Assembly (NCBI GenBank): GCA_964639895.1
Contig: CAZXEJ010000012.1
Span: forward strand, 1 to 53,159
Source of the DNA: CAZXEJ01 sp964639895
GTDB taxonomy: Bacteria > Desulfobacterota_D > UBA1144 > Nemesobacterales > JADFKM01
Reading direction: 5' to 3'
DNA: 53,159 bases
The position numbers and the translations under genes are program-made. This document shows, one piece after another, positions 43,881 to 52,482 of this stretch (positions within the stretch are counted from its first letter, which is position 1; each line of letters opens with the position of its first letter). The notes beneath the pieces are model-generated. The model did not search any database. It was given only the letters and a program-made list of their open reading frames with translations, and was not told where the DNA came from.

Positions 43881-44540
43881 CTACTCCTGCACGACGCGCG
43901 TGCGATATCCCTCCGCTCTCAGCCTTCGGGCCAGCCTCTCGGCCTCGCGCCTTTTCGTGAACCTGCCCACACGCACCCTGTAGAACGTACGAGAGCCCTT
44001 CCTGTAGACCTCCACTCTCGCGTCCTGGCCCACCTTGGCACCGAGTTCATCTCTCAGCCTGACGGCGCTGCCGCGATTGATGAATGCGCCCACTTGTACG
44101 GTGAAGGACGGTGTGAAGGGGTCGGCGTAGGCCCTGGGTACGGAGAGCACCTCGACCTTGACCTTTGCCACTCCCTGCTCGATCATCCCTATCTCTTTTG
44201 CGGCGGCATAGGAAAGATCGATTATCCTACCCGGCACGAAGGGTCCGCGGTCGTTTATGGTGACGAGCACGTCCCGTCCGTTCTCGAGGTTGGTGACCCT
44301 CACTACGGTCCCCAGCGGCAGCGTGCGGTGGGCGGCCGTACGCTTGAAGCGGTCGAACCTCTGACCGCTAGCCGTCTTACGGCCGTGTTCCTCGAGCCCG
44401 TACCACGAGGCGAGCCCCGTCTGGGTGGCCCCAAGGCGCGGTGGGAGAGGCTTGGAAGAGGGTGGGGGCTTGCGTGCGAACGGTGTGCAAGAAAGTACGG
44501 TGAAGGCTAGCACGGTGACGAGCGGAAGGGCTTTTCCCAT
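43881..44540 (-). CDS. rlpA: RlpA-type septal lipoprotein (DPBB plus SPOR domains)
   Basis: 219 residues. A lipoprotein signal ends at Cys18 (lipobox TVLSC). A double-psi beta-barrel domain follows (about 41-133: TGLASWYGLEEHGRKTASGQ, LPLGTVVRVTNLENGRDVLVTINDRGPF, RIIDLSYAAAKEIGM). A C-terminal SPOR domain (about 144-219) binds denuded peptidoglycan at the division site. RlpA proteins are outer-membrane lytic transglycosylases in Pseudomonas; the catalytic Asp in TINDRGPF and the conserved Glu51/His52 region are present. The start ATG 44540 fits the signal peptide. A -10 box lies 7 nt upstream, so the mRNA is probably leaderless. Divergent from the aminotransferase gene. Confidence 0.93.
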   Translation of the reverse strand: MGKALPLVTVLAFTVLSCTPFARKPPPSSKPLPPRLGATQTGLASWYGLEEHGRKTASGQRFDRFKRTAAHRTLPLGTVVRVTNLENGRDVLVTINDRGPFVPGRIIDLSYAAAKEIGMIEQGVAKVKVEVLSVPRAYADPFTPSFTVQVGAFINRGSAVRLRDELGAKVGQDARVEVYRKGSRTFYRVRVGRFTKRREAERLARRLRAEGYRTRVVQE

Positions 44541-44547
44541 CGCTATG

Positions 44548-44575
44548 ATTGTATCACACGCTGTTGTCCGTTCAA
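44548..44575 (-). promoter_or_regulatory. rlpA: Candidate promoter of rlpA, leaderless type
   Basis: On the minus strand TTGAAC (44575-44570), 16-nt spacer, TACAAT (44553-44548); the rlpA ATG follows only 7 nt later. There is no room for a Shine-Dalgarno sequence. Confidence 0.55.
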
Positions 44576-44721
44576 CCGGACCGAGCCTCCCCCTGAGGTG
44601 TGCCACCACAGGCGCATCGATCCCTCGGCGTGGGGGGATTCGCGCTTGCCTTCGGCGGCCGTTGGCTTACACTTATTAGATATCGGAAAACCGCTCGGCT
44701 GCGGTGCGAGGTAACGATCCG

Positions 44722-45915
44722 GTGAAAGGAATGAGCGACGAAGAGTTCTCCCTTATACGCAGGCTCCCCCCATACGTGTTCTCCATCGTAAACGACCTCA
44801 AACACAAGGCCCGGGCCCGCGGCGAGGACGTGATCGACCTGGGCATGGGCAATCCTGACCAGCCCACACCCAAGCACATCGTGGACAAACTGATAGAGGC
44901 CGCCTCGAATCCCAGGAACCACCGCTACTCATCGTCGCAGGGATTGCCGAAGCTGCGGCGTGCCATCTGCGACTGGTACAAGAGGAATTACGACGTCGAT
45001 CTGGATCCCGATACGGAGGCCGTTGTCACAATAGGGTCCAAGGAAGGGATATCCCACCTTATGACGTCCATCCTCTCGCCCGGCGATGTGGTGATCGTTC
45101 CCAGCCCCACCTACCCGATACACAGCTACTCGGTCATAATTGCCCGCGCCGACGTCCAGAGCGTGCCGCTCGACGGCGAGGCCGATCTGGTCGAGTCCAT
45201 ACGCAAGGCCATCGAGGACATCTGGCCCAAGCCCAAGGTCGTTATTGTATCGTTTCCGCACAACCCCACCACACGAGTGGTCGGAATGGACTTTTTCCAG
45301 GGGCTCTACGAGCTTGCCAAGGAGTACGGGGTCATTGTGGTGCACGATTTCGCCTACGCCGAGTTGTGTTACGACGGCTACAAGGCCCCCAGCTTCCTTC
45401 AGGTGCCGGGGGCGAAAGATGTGGGTGTGGAGTTCTACTCACTCTCCAAGACCTACAGTATGCCGGGGTGGCGAGTAGGGTTCATGGTGGGGTCGAGCCG
45501 TATCGTGAGCGCTCTCAAACGCATAAAGAGCTATCTCGACTACGGGATCTTCCAGCCCATACAGATAGCCGCCATTACGGCGCTCAACGGTCCTCAAGAC
45601 TGTGTCGAGCAGATCCGGGAGCGGTACCGCAAGCGCAGGGACAAGCTGGTCGAGGGCCTCGGAAGGGCCGGCTGGGAGATTGCCAAGCCGCTGGGTACGA
45701 TGTTCGTATGGGCGGAGATACCGGAAGAGCACAAGAAGCTGGGATCGCTCGAGTTCTCGAAGCTTCTTTTACGAGAGGCCAAGGTCGCCGTCTCGCCCGG
45801 AATCGGTTTCGGCCACGCGGGCGAGGGATACGTGAGGTTCGCCCTTGTGGAGAACACCTTGAGGATAGGACAGGCGGTCCGCGGTATTAGGCGGTTTCTC
45901 AACTCCGGTTCCTAG
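44722..45915 (+). CDS. alaC: AlaC-type pyridoxal-phosphate aminotransferase
   Basis: About 397 residues, fold-type I aminotransferase closely matching E. coli AlaC (glutamate-pyruvate transaminase): RLPPYVF near the N-terminus, GEDVIDLGMGNPDQPTPKHIV, TIGSKEGISHLM, PSPTYPIHSYS, FPHNPTTRVV, and the PLP-binding lysine in SLSKTYSMPGWRVGF. The C-terminal VSPGIGFGHAGEGYVRFALVEN holds the carboxylate-binding Arg. Its likely reaction is alanine plus 2-oxoglutarate to pyruvate plus glutamate; relatives include LL-diaminopimelate aminotransferases. Start: GTG 44722 has GAGG 10 nt upstream; ATG 44731 is the alternative. It stands alone, divergent from rlpA and convergent with tamB. Confidence 0.93.
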   Translation: MKGMSDEEFSLIRRLPPYVFSIVNDLKHKARARGEDVIDLGMGNPDQPTPKHIVDKLIEAASNPRNHRYSSSQGLPKLRRAICDWYKRNYDVDLDPDTEAVVTIGSKEGISHLMTSILSPGDVVIVPSPTYPIHSYSVIIARADVQSVPLDGEADLVESIRKAIEDIWPKPKVVIVSFPHNPTTRVVGMDFFQGLYELAKEYGVIVVHDFAYAELCYDGYKAPSFLQVPGAKDVGVEFYSLSKTYSMPGWRVGFMVGSSRIVSALKRIKSYLDYGIFQPIQIAAITALNGPQDCVEQIRERYRKRRDKLVEGLGRAGWEIAKPLGTMFVWAEIPEEHKKLGSLEFSKLLLREAKVAVSPGIGFGHAGEGYVRFALVENTLRIGQAVRGIRRFLNSGS

Positions 45916-45990
45916 CCCTCTCCTCCGGTGGGTTCCGTGCAATGCATGTCCCCCCTCTGAAGCGGCGGAGGTCGCTGGCGGCTGCCCGCT

Positions 45991-48900
45991 CTAGTAGTTT
46001 ATGTTGAAGAAAACATCGCCCCCGCTTTCGATTCCACCCACGGTTGATTCCAGCTTCAGGTAATCGAACAATGTGAGCTCGATCTTCACGGTGTTCTCAA
46101 GGTACATCTGGTTAGTGTAGGGCGAGAGCACAGAGGACCTCTCGTAGGCCACGTAGAGGTTGTCCGTAAGATACTTGCCCACCTCCACCTGTGTGCCGGA
46201 GAACTCCTTTTCTCCTCCCGTGATCGATATCACGTCGAGCCCGAACTGCTCGCCGATCAGGTCCTTTATCTTGCCCGCGGCCATCAGGCTTACGACCTCG
46301 GCGACCTTTCCCTGGAGCGAGGCCCGGGCGTTCGGTGTCAAGCTGTTCGATGAGGTGCCGAACGCTAGGTAGGAGAAGATCTCGGTCTGCTCCATCGAGG
46401 GTTCGCTCGAGAGCGTCACCGAGGGCTTCTTCATCGTGCCCGTGATGGAGGCGTAAATCTTGACGTCCGATACCTTGTAGAGGGCCGTTATGTCGATGAA
46501 CGGGTTTATGTCGGGTTCACCTCGGAAACTTATCGTGCCCTTTTCGAGAATGAACAACTTCCCCAGCAGGTCGTAGGTGCCACGTACTATGTTTATCTCA
46601 TCCCCCATTATCCTCAGCCGCTCACCGTATGCCTTGTGCAGTCGTACGAACCCCTTGACCTCTACGTTGGTTCCGCGCCCTTTTATCCACGTGTTGCCAG
46701 GTATCTTGATCTCAAGGTCGATGGCGAAGTTGTCCTTGTAGTAGTCGTCCTCGGGTCGGTCATATATACGGAACTCCTCGCTCCGGGCTTCTTCTTCGTC
46801 GACAAACTTTATATCTTCGATCTGTTTCGTGGGGAGCTCAGGCAGCTTGATCCTAGCCCGCCTTATCTTCAGCTTTCCGCTCACGGCAATCTTTCCTCTC
46901 TCCCCTTTGAGCTTCAGCGTGCCGTCCACCTTCGCCTTTACGCCGCGCGGCTTCAGTTCCAGACGGTTGAGCGTGCACTCGAACTCGAACGATCCGTTTG
47001 CCAGATCGATCTTCCCCGTCAGGGGACTGCGGTGGCCGTTGGAGACGATGTTGACCCCGGTGAGAGCCCCATGTTGACCGTCGAACCTCGCCGTCCCGCC
47101 CTCTATGAGTATGGGGTTCCTGAGCGATCTCAGCCCCACGGTCAGGGCATCGAGGACGATCGTACCGTAGAGGCGCGGCTCGGCGAGGGTGCCTTCGATG
47201 CGCAGGTCGACCGAGCCCGCTCCGTCAACTGATACGATCTCGCTGTTTACGGCTGCAAGGGGGCTGAGGTTTATGCCGTTTGAGCGCACGACGGCCCGGA
47301 GCGGAGCATCCATGAGGTTGCGCCCGATGTTGCTAAGTGATGCCTTTAGACGGCCTTCGACGCTTACGTTCAGTATCTCTTCCGTCTCGCTGTTGAGGAC
47401 GAGTTCGAAATCGTACTTGTCGTGCTTGTAGCCGAATGTGGCCGTGGCTTGTCGGGCGGTGAGGTCCATGGCCTTGAAGTGGTCGAACTTGAGAGTGAGT
47501 GCAACATTCGGTCGTTCGAATGTGCCGGTGATGCGGAGAGTACCACTCGCCATCCCTTCCACCGGCGGGGCTTCGACGACGACCAATGCGCTGGCGATCT
47601 CTCTGAGGTCTACCTCTTTTACCTCGACCGCAAGGTCCACTGGTCCATGCAGGTCGACCTCCCCCCTTGCCAGAAGGAAGCTGTCGCCGTACACCATGTG
47701 GAAGTAGGGCAGCTTGACCTTGCCGGGGGAGAAGAGCACTTCGAGAGGGGCGCTGTTGCGTAGTGTGCGTCCTTCGAATGTTACGGCGAGCTCGTCCAAC
47801 ACGAGGCGCTTCCGGGATTCCTTCACGCCGTAGATTGTAAAGCGAGTCTCCAGGCCGCTGTCGTCGTCCTTGCTCGCCCTGAGCCTTCCGACGGCGTCTC
47901 CTCCCGATGTTGTTACGGTGAAATCAATCTGTTCGAAACCCTTGTTGCCGATCCTCACCTTCTCGAGGCTGCCCGCCAACGACGAGGCCGAGGCCGGCTC
48001 GGCCGTCTCTACGGTGCCGCTTATCTTGCCGCTTCCCACGGCGTAGCCGTCCAGGGAGGCGTCCTGGAGCTTTACGGTGAACGCGACCTCGGGCCGGGGC
48101 AGGTCGCCAGATAGGTAGCCCACGGCCTCGGCCGAGCCGGCCAGGCTGTGGCCCGGCAGGATGCCGCCGAGCAACGACAGGTCATACGCCTGTATCGAAT
48201 AGTTGAGCTTGCCGTCCCTTTCCATGGCGGCCACCTTAGCTCCGTCCAGGTCGGCGTTGAGCGAGATTATCTTCAGCCGGTGATCGGAATAGGAGACCTG
48301 GAACAGCGCCTGCCTGATGCGGCCCCCCATGAGGTCGGATTCCTTTATTAGCCCCGTGGCGAACACGTAGGGTGGCGATAGTGACTTCCCAAGCGGCAGC
48401 GAGCCGGTGACCTTTATCTCGCCGTTGAGGCTGCCTCGGACGTTCTTTTTTCCCGATAAAACGGACGGGTCGAGGTCAGTGACGTCTGCCGTGAGATCGA
48501 AGCCCGCTTCTCCCCCTACCAGATCGCCGCTGCCGCTCAGGTTCACTCTGCCTGCGGGGCCCGAGAAGGAGAGCGCCTCGACCGTGTATGAGGCCTCAAA
48601 TTCGTGCCGCTTACCCCAGTTGAGGTCGACCAGGAGCCTGGCAGCTTCGACCGTACCATCGGCAAGCCCCTTGAGGCGATTGCCGAGGAAGGAGACGTCG
48701 TAGTCCGTAAGCGTTAAAGTGGCCGAGAGGGTGTTCTTATCCCCACGGCCGAGGTACCGGCTCAGATCGACGGTTGCTTCCAGAACGGCCTTTCCTCTCC
48801 GTGATTTGATCGTCGTAGGAGGCAGTGATAGTGTGGCGCCTTCCAGTCCCAGCCCTTCAAGGCGCGCCTCCATCACCTGCTCCAGAATGCGCGACGGAAG

Positions 48901-49812
48901 CACCGTGATGTCGGCCTTCACGTGGGGCGTGCCGCCGGGTGCGAGTGAGCCGGTCACTTTGTCGAGCCGGAGGTTGAGGTGACCCACACCGGTGGGCACT
49001 CCATAGAGGAACCCTCCGAATGCGAATGAAGCGCCGCCTCGGCCGGTGCCTTCCGCCTTGGGTTGCATCCTGCCCGTAATGTAGCCCGTCATGCCTAGGG
49101 CGTTGAACTTTAACACGTCGATCCCGATTTCACCCCTTCTCAACGTGACCCTCGCCTCCAGGCTTTGGGCCGTCAGGTTGCCGGGTTCGACGGTGAGTGA
49201 GGTCGCTCTCCCGATGTTGATCTCCACCGTCCGCGTCGGACCCAGCAGGTAGAGAGAGAACTCCGTTTCGCCGACGGCGTAGCGTTTCCTGGTTCCCCTC
49301 TTCTTGTCCACAACCACTAGCCTCGCCCCCTCGAGAGAGCCCCGCTCTATGAGGAAACTCCACTTTAGGCCGGACGGCCTCCCCTTCTTCGGTGTTGGCA
49401 GGTAACGCTTCTTCCGGAGCTTCTTGTAGTTCCAGCGTCCGTGCTCGTCACGTACAAGGGTCAGGGTGATGTTCTCCACCCGCACCGCATCGAGAGGGAC
49501 GATTCGGTTCATGAAGAGGCTCTTGTCTACGAGGAGCAGCATCGAGTAGGCGATCTCAACGGACGAGATGTCCACGAATGGCTCGCCGTCCACCTCGAGT
49601 CTCACGTCGGAGGCGCGGAGTCCGGTGACAAAGTTTCCCTCGAGCTTCCCTATTGTCAGGCGCTGTCCCGTCGAGGTATATACGGCCCGTTCGATGGCCC
49701 CTTTGAGTATTGTCTTGAAGTAGTCGGTCTGTGAGTAGATAGTGAGAGCGAACAGTGCGAGGAACAGCGCTATGAAGAGGGCGTATACGGCGCGGATCAG
49801 CGTTCGCATCAT
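45991..49812 (-). CDS. tamB: Translocation and assembly module TamB-like protein
   Basis: 1273 residues, the typical length. One N-terminal membrane helix (about 5-27) anchors it in the inner membrane. A very long, repetitive beta-rich region spans the periplasm. The C-terminal TamB/DUF490 domain (about 950-1273) includes NTWIKGRGTNVEVKGFVRL, NIVRGTYDLLGKLFILEKG, FRGEPDINPFIDITALYKV, SSEPSMEQTEIFSYLAFG and the final aromatic FFNINY. In E. coli TamB partners with the outer-membrane barrel TamA; AsmA-like relatives carry phospholipids between membranes. No tamA-like gene is adjacent. The tandem ATG start has a -10 box 9 nt upstream and no Shine-Dalgarno site. Confidence 0.94.
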   Translation of the reverse strand: MMRTLIRAVYALFIALFLALFALTIYSQTDYFKTILKGAIERAVYTSTGQRLTIGKLEGNFVTGLRASDVRLEVDGEPFVDISSVEIAYSMLLLVDKSLFMNRIVPLDAVRVENITLTLVRDEHGRWNYKKLRKKRYLPTPKKGRPSGLKWSFLIERGSLEGARLVVVDKKRGTRKRYAVGETEFSLYLLGPTRTVEINIGRATSLTVEPGNLTAQSLEARVTLRRGEIGIDVLKFNALGMTGYITGRMQPKAEGTGRGGASFAFGGFLYGVPTGVGHLNLRLDKVTGSLAPGGTPHVKADITVLPSRILEQVMEARLEGLGLEGATLSLPPTTIKSRRGKAVLEATVDLSRYLGRGDKNTLSATLTLTDYDVSFLGNRLKGLADGTVEAARLLVDLNWGKRHEFEASYTVEALSFSGPAGRVNLSGSGDLVGGEAGFDLTADVTDLDPSVLSGKKNVRGSLNGEIKVTGSLPLGKSLSPPYVFATGLIKESDLMGGRIRQALFQVSYSDHRLKIISLNADLDGAKVAAMERDGKLNYSIQAYDLSLLGGILPGHSLAGSAEAVGYLSGDLPRPEVAFTVKLQDASLDGYAVGSGKISGTVETAEPASASSLAGSLEKVRIGNKGFEQIDFTVTTSGGDAVGRLRASKDDDSGLETRFTIYGVKESRKRLVLDELAVTFEGRTLRNSAPLEVLFSPGKVKLPYFHMVYGDSFLLARGEVDLHGPVDLAVEVKEVDLREIASALVVVEAPPVEGMASGTLRITGTFERPNVALTLKFDHFKAMDLTARQATATFGYKHDKYDFELVLNSETEEILNVSVEGRLKASLSNIGRNLMDAPLRAVVRSNGINLSPLAAVNSEIVSVDGAGSVDLRIEGTLAEPRLYGTIVLDALTVGLRSLRNPILIEGGTARFDGQHGALTGVNIVSNGHRSPLTGKIDLANGSFEFECTLNRLELKPRGVKAKVDGTLKLKGERGKIAVSGKLKIRRARIKLPELPTKQIEDIKFVDEEEARSEEFRIYDRPEDDYYKDNFAIDLEIKIPGNTWIKGRGTNVEVKGFVRLHKAYGERLRIMGDEINIVRGTYDLLGKLFILEKGTISFRGEPDINPFIDITALYKVSDVKIYASITGTMKKPSVTLSSEPSMEQTEIFSYLAFGTSSNSLTPNARASLQGKVAEVVSLMAAGKIKDLIGEQFGLDVISITGGEKEFSGTQVEVGKYLTDNLYVAYERSSVLSPYTNQMYLENTVKIELTLFDYLKLESTVGGIESGGDVFFNINY

Positions 49813-49821
49813 GTCATGAAC

Positions 49822-49827
49822 AATATA
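49822..49827 (-). promoter_or_regulatory. tamB: -10 box of tamB, near-leaderless type
   Basis: TATATT on the minus strand (49827-49822), 9 nt before the first ATG of tamB, in an AT-rich patch. No good -35 box is visible at 16-18 nt, so this is weaker than the similar cases before the TPR gene and rlpA. Confidence 0.35.
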
Positions 49828-50192
49828 TCACAAAAGGGTGGTCGGCTCCGCACGAGCGGCCGTGTGAGAAAGATGGTTTGCAGGTTGAGCACCGTCATGA
49901 GTAGGGGGCCTGCGTTATGCGGGGTTGAAATGGGCGAAAGGGGCAAATAGGGCGGCCTAAGGCCGGTGGTGTGGCCTCACCGGAGGCCGCCGCGCCCTAG
50001 CGAGAGGCGGCCGCGTACGGACTCTTGGGGGTGGGAGCCGAGGGGGGGATGGGTTGGAGGTGAACGGCCGTCCCGGCCGGCGGCGTAGGGAGCAGCGATT
50101 GGCGGCGGTGTTGCGGCATGATCCGGCCGTTGGTCGCTTAAGGTAGGACGCGGAAGGAGCGGGCGAGGCCACTTGCTTGAGCCGGGTGCGGA
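49828..50192. other. Spacer between the PH-like gene and tamB
   Basis: 365 nt without a gene. On the minus strand (sense for both neighbours) it is strongly C-rich and G-poor (31 C against 12 G for 50041-50100). It contains palindromes such as GGCCTAAGGCC (plus 49953-49963) but no T-run. Confidence 0.5.
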
Positions 50193-50753
50193 TTAGTCCC
50201 TTACTGCATGGCCGCAGTTGTGGCAGTAGTTGGCCGCGGCTTCGAGCTTCTTACCGCAACGTGGGCAGTAGGAGGGGACGGCTTCGCCAGCGGCCTCGGT
50301 CGCGTCACGGCGGGCCCTCTTGAGCAGGCCGTCGAGTATCGATCTCAGTTCCGCGCAGTACGAGACGGCTTCCTTGCCGAACTCCATCACGTAGAGGTCG
50401 GGAGATGAATCGACGATCAGGCGGAACTCGTCGTCGCCAGCCTCGTAGAGGGTTCGTGCGATGGACGTAAGGGGCAGATCGCGGAACGGGCTCAGGGACG
50501 AAGTGTTCTTGAGCACGATGAGCCTCTTCGTGGTGACGACGAGCCAAGAACGGAAGAACTGGTTGCTGTCGACCCAGCGTGGAGCCTTGTAAATGGTACG
50601 GAACGTCCTTAAGATGAAGAGGACCGACTCGTCGGGATCGATGTAGCTCCTGAACCTGGTCTCAAGCCTCTCGGGCAAGGACGCCACGTGGGGGTCCTTC
50701 CTGGGGCCGAAGAGCAGCGAGCGGATTTTCCCGAGGATGGACGAATCAGACAT
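50193..50753 (-). CDS. Unrecognised protein with PH-like domain and C-terminal zinc ribbon
   Basis: 186 residues; I do not recognise a named family. The central part (about 40-145: ESVLFILRTFRTIYK, SWLVVTTKRLIVLK, FRDLPLTSIARTLYEAG, DLYVMEFGKEAVSYCAELRSIL) reads like a bacterial pleckstrin-homology domain: strands with the TTKRLIVLK turn, ending in a helix. The C-terminus carries a zinc ribbon, Cys163-x2-Cys166 and Cys177-x2-Cys180 (CPRCGKKL...YCHNCG), of the kind often appended to bacterial membrane or signalling proteins. No signal peptide or membrane helix is seen. Its start overlaps the end of asd by 8 nt, so it is expressed with asd, but no functional link is evident. Confidence 0.8.
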   Translation of the reverse strand: MSDSSILGKIRSLLFGPRKDPHVASLPERLETRFRSYIDPDESVLFILRTFRTIYKAPRWVDSNQFFRSWLVVTTKRLIVLKNTSSLSPFRDLPLTSIARTLYEAGDDEFRLIVDSSPDLYVMEFGKEAVSYCAELRSILDGLLKRARRDATEAAGEAVPSYCPRCGKKLEAAANYCHNCGHAVRD

Positions 50754-51771
50754 GGTTCTCTACGAGCAGTTCCGCTATCTGGACGGCGTTGAGAGCCGCT
50801 CCTTTGCGCAGCTGGTCCCCGGCCACCCAGAGGTTGAGCGTGTTGGGATGCGAATAGTCCTCACGTATCCTCCCCACGAGACAGTCGTCCTTGTACGAGG
50901 CCTCGAGCGGCGTCGGGTAGGTTGCCGACGCGGGGTCGTCCATCACTTCGAGGCCCGGGAACCGCTCCATAGCGCGGCGGGCCTCGTCGGCGGCTACGGC
51001 ATGGGCGGTCTCGACGTTGACCGATATGCAGTGGGTCCTGAAAACGGGAACGCGTACGGTCGTTGCCGTCACCATGAGTGTACGGTCGCCCAAGATCTTT
51101 CGTGTCTCATTGTGGAGCTTCATCTCTTCCCGGGTGTAGCCGTTCTCTAGGAAAGAGTCTATGTGGGGTATGAGGTTGAATGCTATGGGATGCGGAAAGA
51201 GTGAGTGGTCGGCACGTTCGCCCCGGCACCAGGCCTTGACTTGCTGTTCGAGCTCGGCGATGGCCTGCGCACCTGCGCCCGAGACGGCCTGGAAGCTGGT
51301 CGCGACCACCCGCCTTATCGGACTCAGGTCGTGGATGGGCTTAAGAGCCATCACCGTGATTGCCGTCGTACAGTTTGGATTGGCGATTATGCCCCTGTTT
51401 TCCACGCCCTTTATGTCGTGTGGATTCACTTCCGGTACCACCAACGGCACGTCCGGCTCCAAACGGAAAGCGGAGCTGTTGTCGATGACGACGGCTCCCG
51501 CCGTTGCCGCCTTGGGGGCGTAACTGCGGCTTATCGAGGAACCGGCGGAAAAAAGGGCTATGTCGACTCCTTCGAAAGAGGAAGCCGTGAGTTCTTCCAC
51601 CACCACCTCGGTGTCGTGGAATCGCAGCTTCGTTCCCTTGGACCTGGCGGAGGCGAGAAGGCGCAGCGACCCCACGGGGAAACGCCGCTCCTGCAGGATC
51701 GATAACATCTCCCTACCGACGGCGCCTGTGGCGCCCACTACGGCTACACTGTAGGTGGTGTTGCTGCTCAT
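50746..51771 (-). CDS. asd: Aspartate-semialdehyde dehydrogenase
   Basis: 341 residues. Reduces aspartyl phosphate to aspartate semialdehyde for lysine/diaminopimelate, threonine and methionine. NADP-binding VVGATGAVGREML at 11-23, IDNSSAFRLEPDVPLVVPEVN, the catalytic Cys134 in ANPNCTT, the base in SFQAVSGAGAQA, and RVPVFRTHC. The frame extends upstream but ATG 51771 matches the family N-terminus. It is 80 nt downstream of the RpiB-like gene and overlaps the PH-like gene at its 3' end. Diaminopimelate made through this enzyme is needed for the peptidoglycan on which RlpA acts. Confidence 0.97.
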   Translation of the reverse strand: MSSNTTYSVAVVGATGAVGREMLSILQERRFPVGSLRLLASARSKGTKLRFHDTEVVVEELTASSFEGVDIALFSAGSSISRSYAPKAATAGAVVIDNSSAFRLEPDVPLVVPEVNPHDIKGVENRGIIANPNCTTAITVMALKPIHDLSPIRRVVATSFQAVSGAGAQAIAELEQQVKAWCRGERADHSLFPHPIAFNLIPHIDSFLENGYTREEMKLHNETRKILGDRTLMVTATTVRVPVFRTHCISVNVETAHAVAADEARRAMERFPGLEVMDDPASATYPTPLEASYKDDCLVGRIREDYSHPNTLNLWVAGDQLRKGAALNAVQIAELLVENHV

Positions 51772-51851
51772 CTGCCGATGCCTTCCATATGCGCGGATCC
51801 AGTCCTCGGTGGTCGTCGGGGCGCAACGGCCTGGACGGCTATCCGTTCGTC

Positions 51852-52304
51852 TCAAGCCCGTTTGGCCGGGTGTGCTTGCTCGATGGCCGAAACCTTCTCG
51901 ATGTTGTGCCGCTCCGATGGGTCGGGGTCGGTCGTGAACCACGCCTCCAGGATCTCTTTGGCCACCTGGGGTGAGGTGAGGCGTAGGCTCATCACCAGTA
52001 CGTTGGCGTCGTTCCACTTCCTGGCGCCGCGCGCCGTCTCTGGGTCGGTGCATAGCGCTGCACGGATGCCAGGGACCTTGTTGGCCGCGATGCTGACGCC
52101 GGTGCCGGTCCAGCAGAACAACACGCCGCCGTCGCATTGGCCGCTTGCCACGCTACGGGCCACTCGTTCGCCCACGTCGGCCCACTCGAGAGGCTCGCCC
52201 GCCAGTGGGCCGAAAAGCTCGACCTCATGGCCCATGCGACGCAGCTCCTCGATCACCGCATCCGTAAGATGGGTCTTCTCGTCGCTCCCGACGGCTATCT
52301 TCAC
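51852..52304 (-). CDS. RpiB/LacA/LacB-family protein with altered active site
   Basis: 150 residues, clearly of the RpiB fold: VKIAVGSDEKTHLTD, LFCWTGTGVSIAANKVPGIRAALC, RKWNDANVLVMSLR. Compared with rpiB at 16869 in the same window, the phosphate-binding His of DHAG is replaced (DEKT) and CGSGVG has become CWTGTG, although the cysteine is kept. The ring-opening His of RRHNDTN is now Trp (RKWNDAN). A different sugar phosphate or a loss of isomerase activity is therefore likely. GTG 52304 is the start (GGGAG 8 nt upstream); GTG 52313 is less likely. It leads a minus-strand cluster with asd and the PH-like gene. Confidence 0.88.
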   Translation of the reverse strand: MKIAVGSDEKTHLTDAVIEELRRMGHEVELFGPLAGEPLEWADVGERVARSVASGQCDGGVLFCWTGTGVSIAANKVPGIRAALCTDPETARGARKWNDANVLVMSLRLTSPQVAKEILEAWFTTDPDPSERHNIEKVSAIEQAHPAKRA

Positions 52305-52482
52305 GCCAATCACTCCCTTCCGTACCGGTACTCTAATTCTAAATGCGGCCCGAGCCCGGTTCAAGTACGGCGGCCTCGGTCGTTACGTTGTGCCGGGCCC
52401 GCCAATCGTTTACCATTCTATATCTAGTGAGGCGGCGGCCGCACTCTGGTGAGGCTTCACTAGGTGACGAGGTGTCTTGAGA

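Noticed and set aside
43743..44510. 255-codon plus-strand frame over rlpA
   Set aside because: Opposite a clear RlpA gene with signal peptide, DPBB and SPOR domains.
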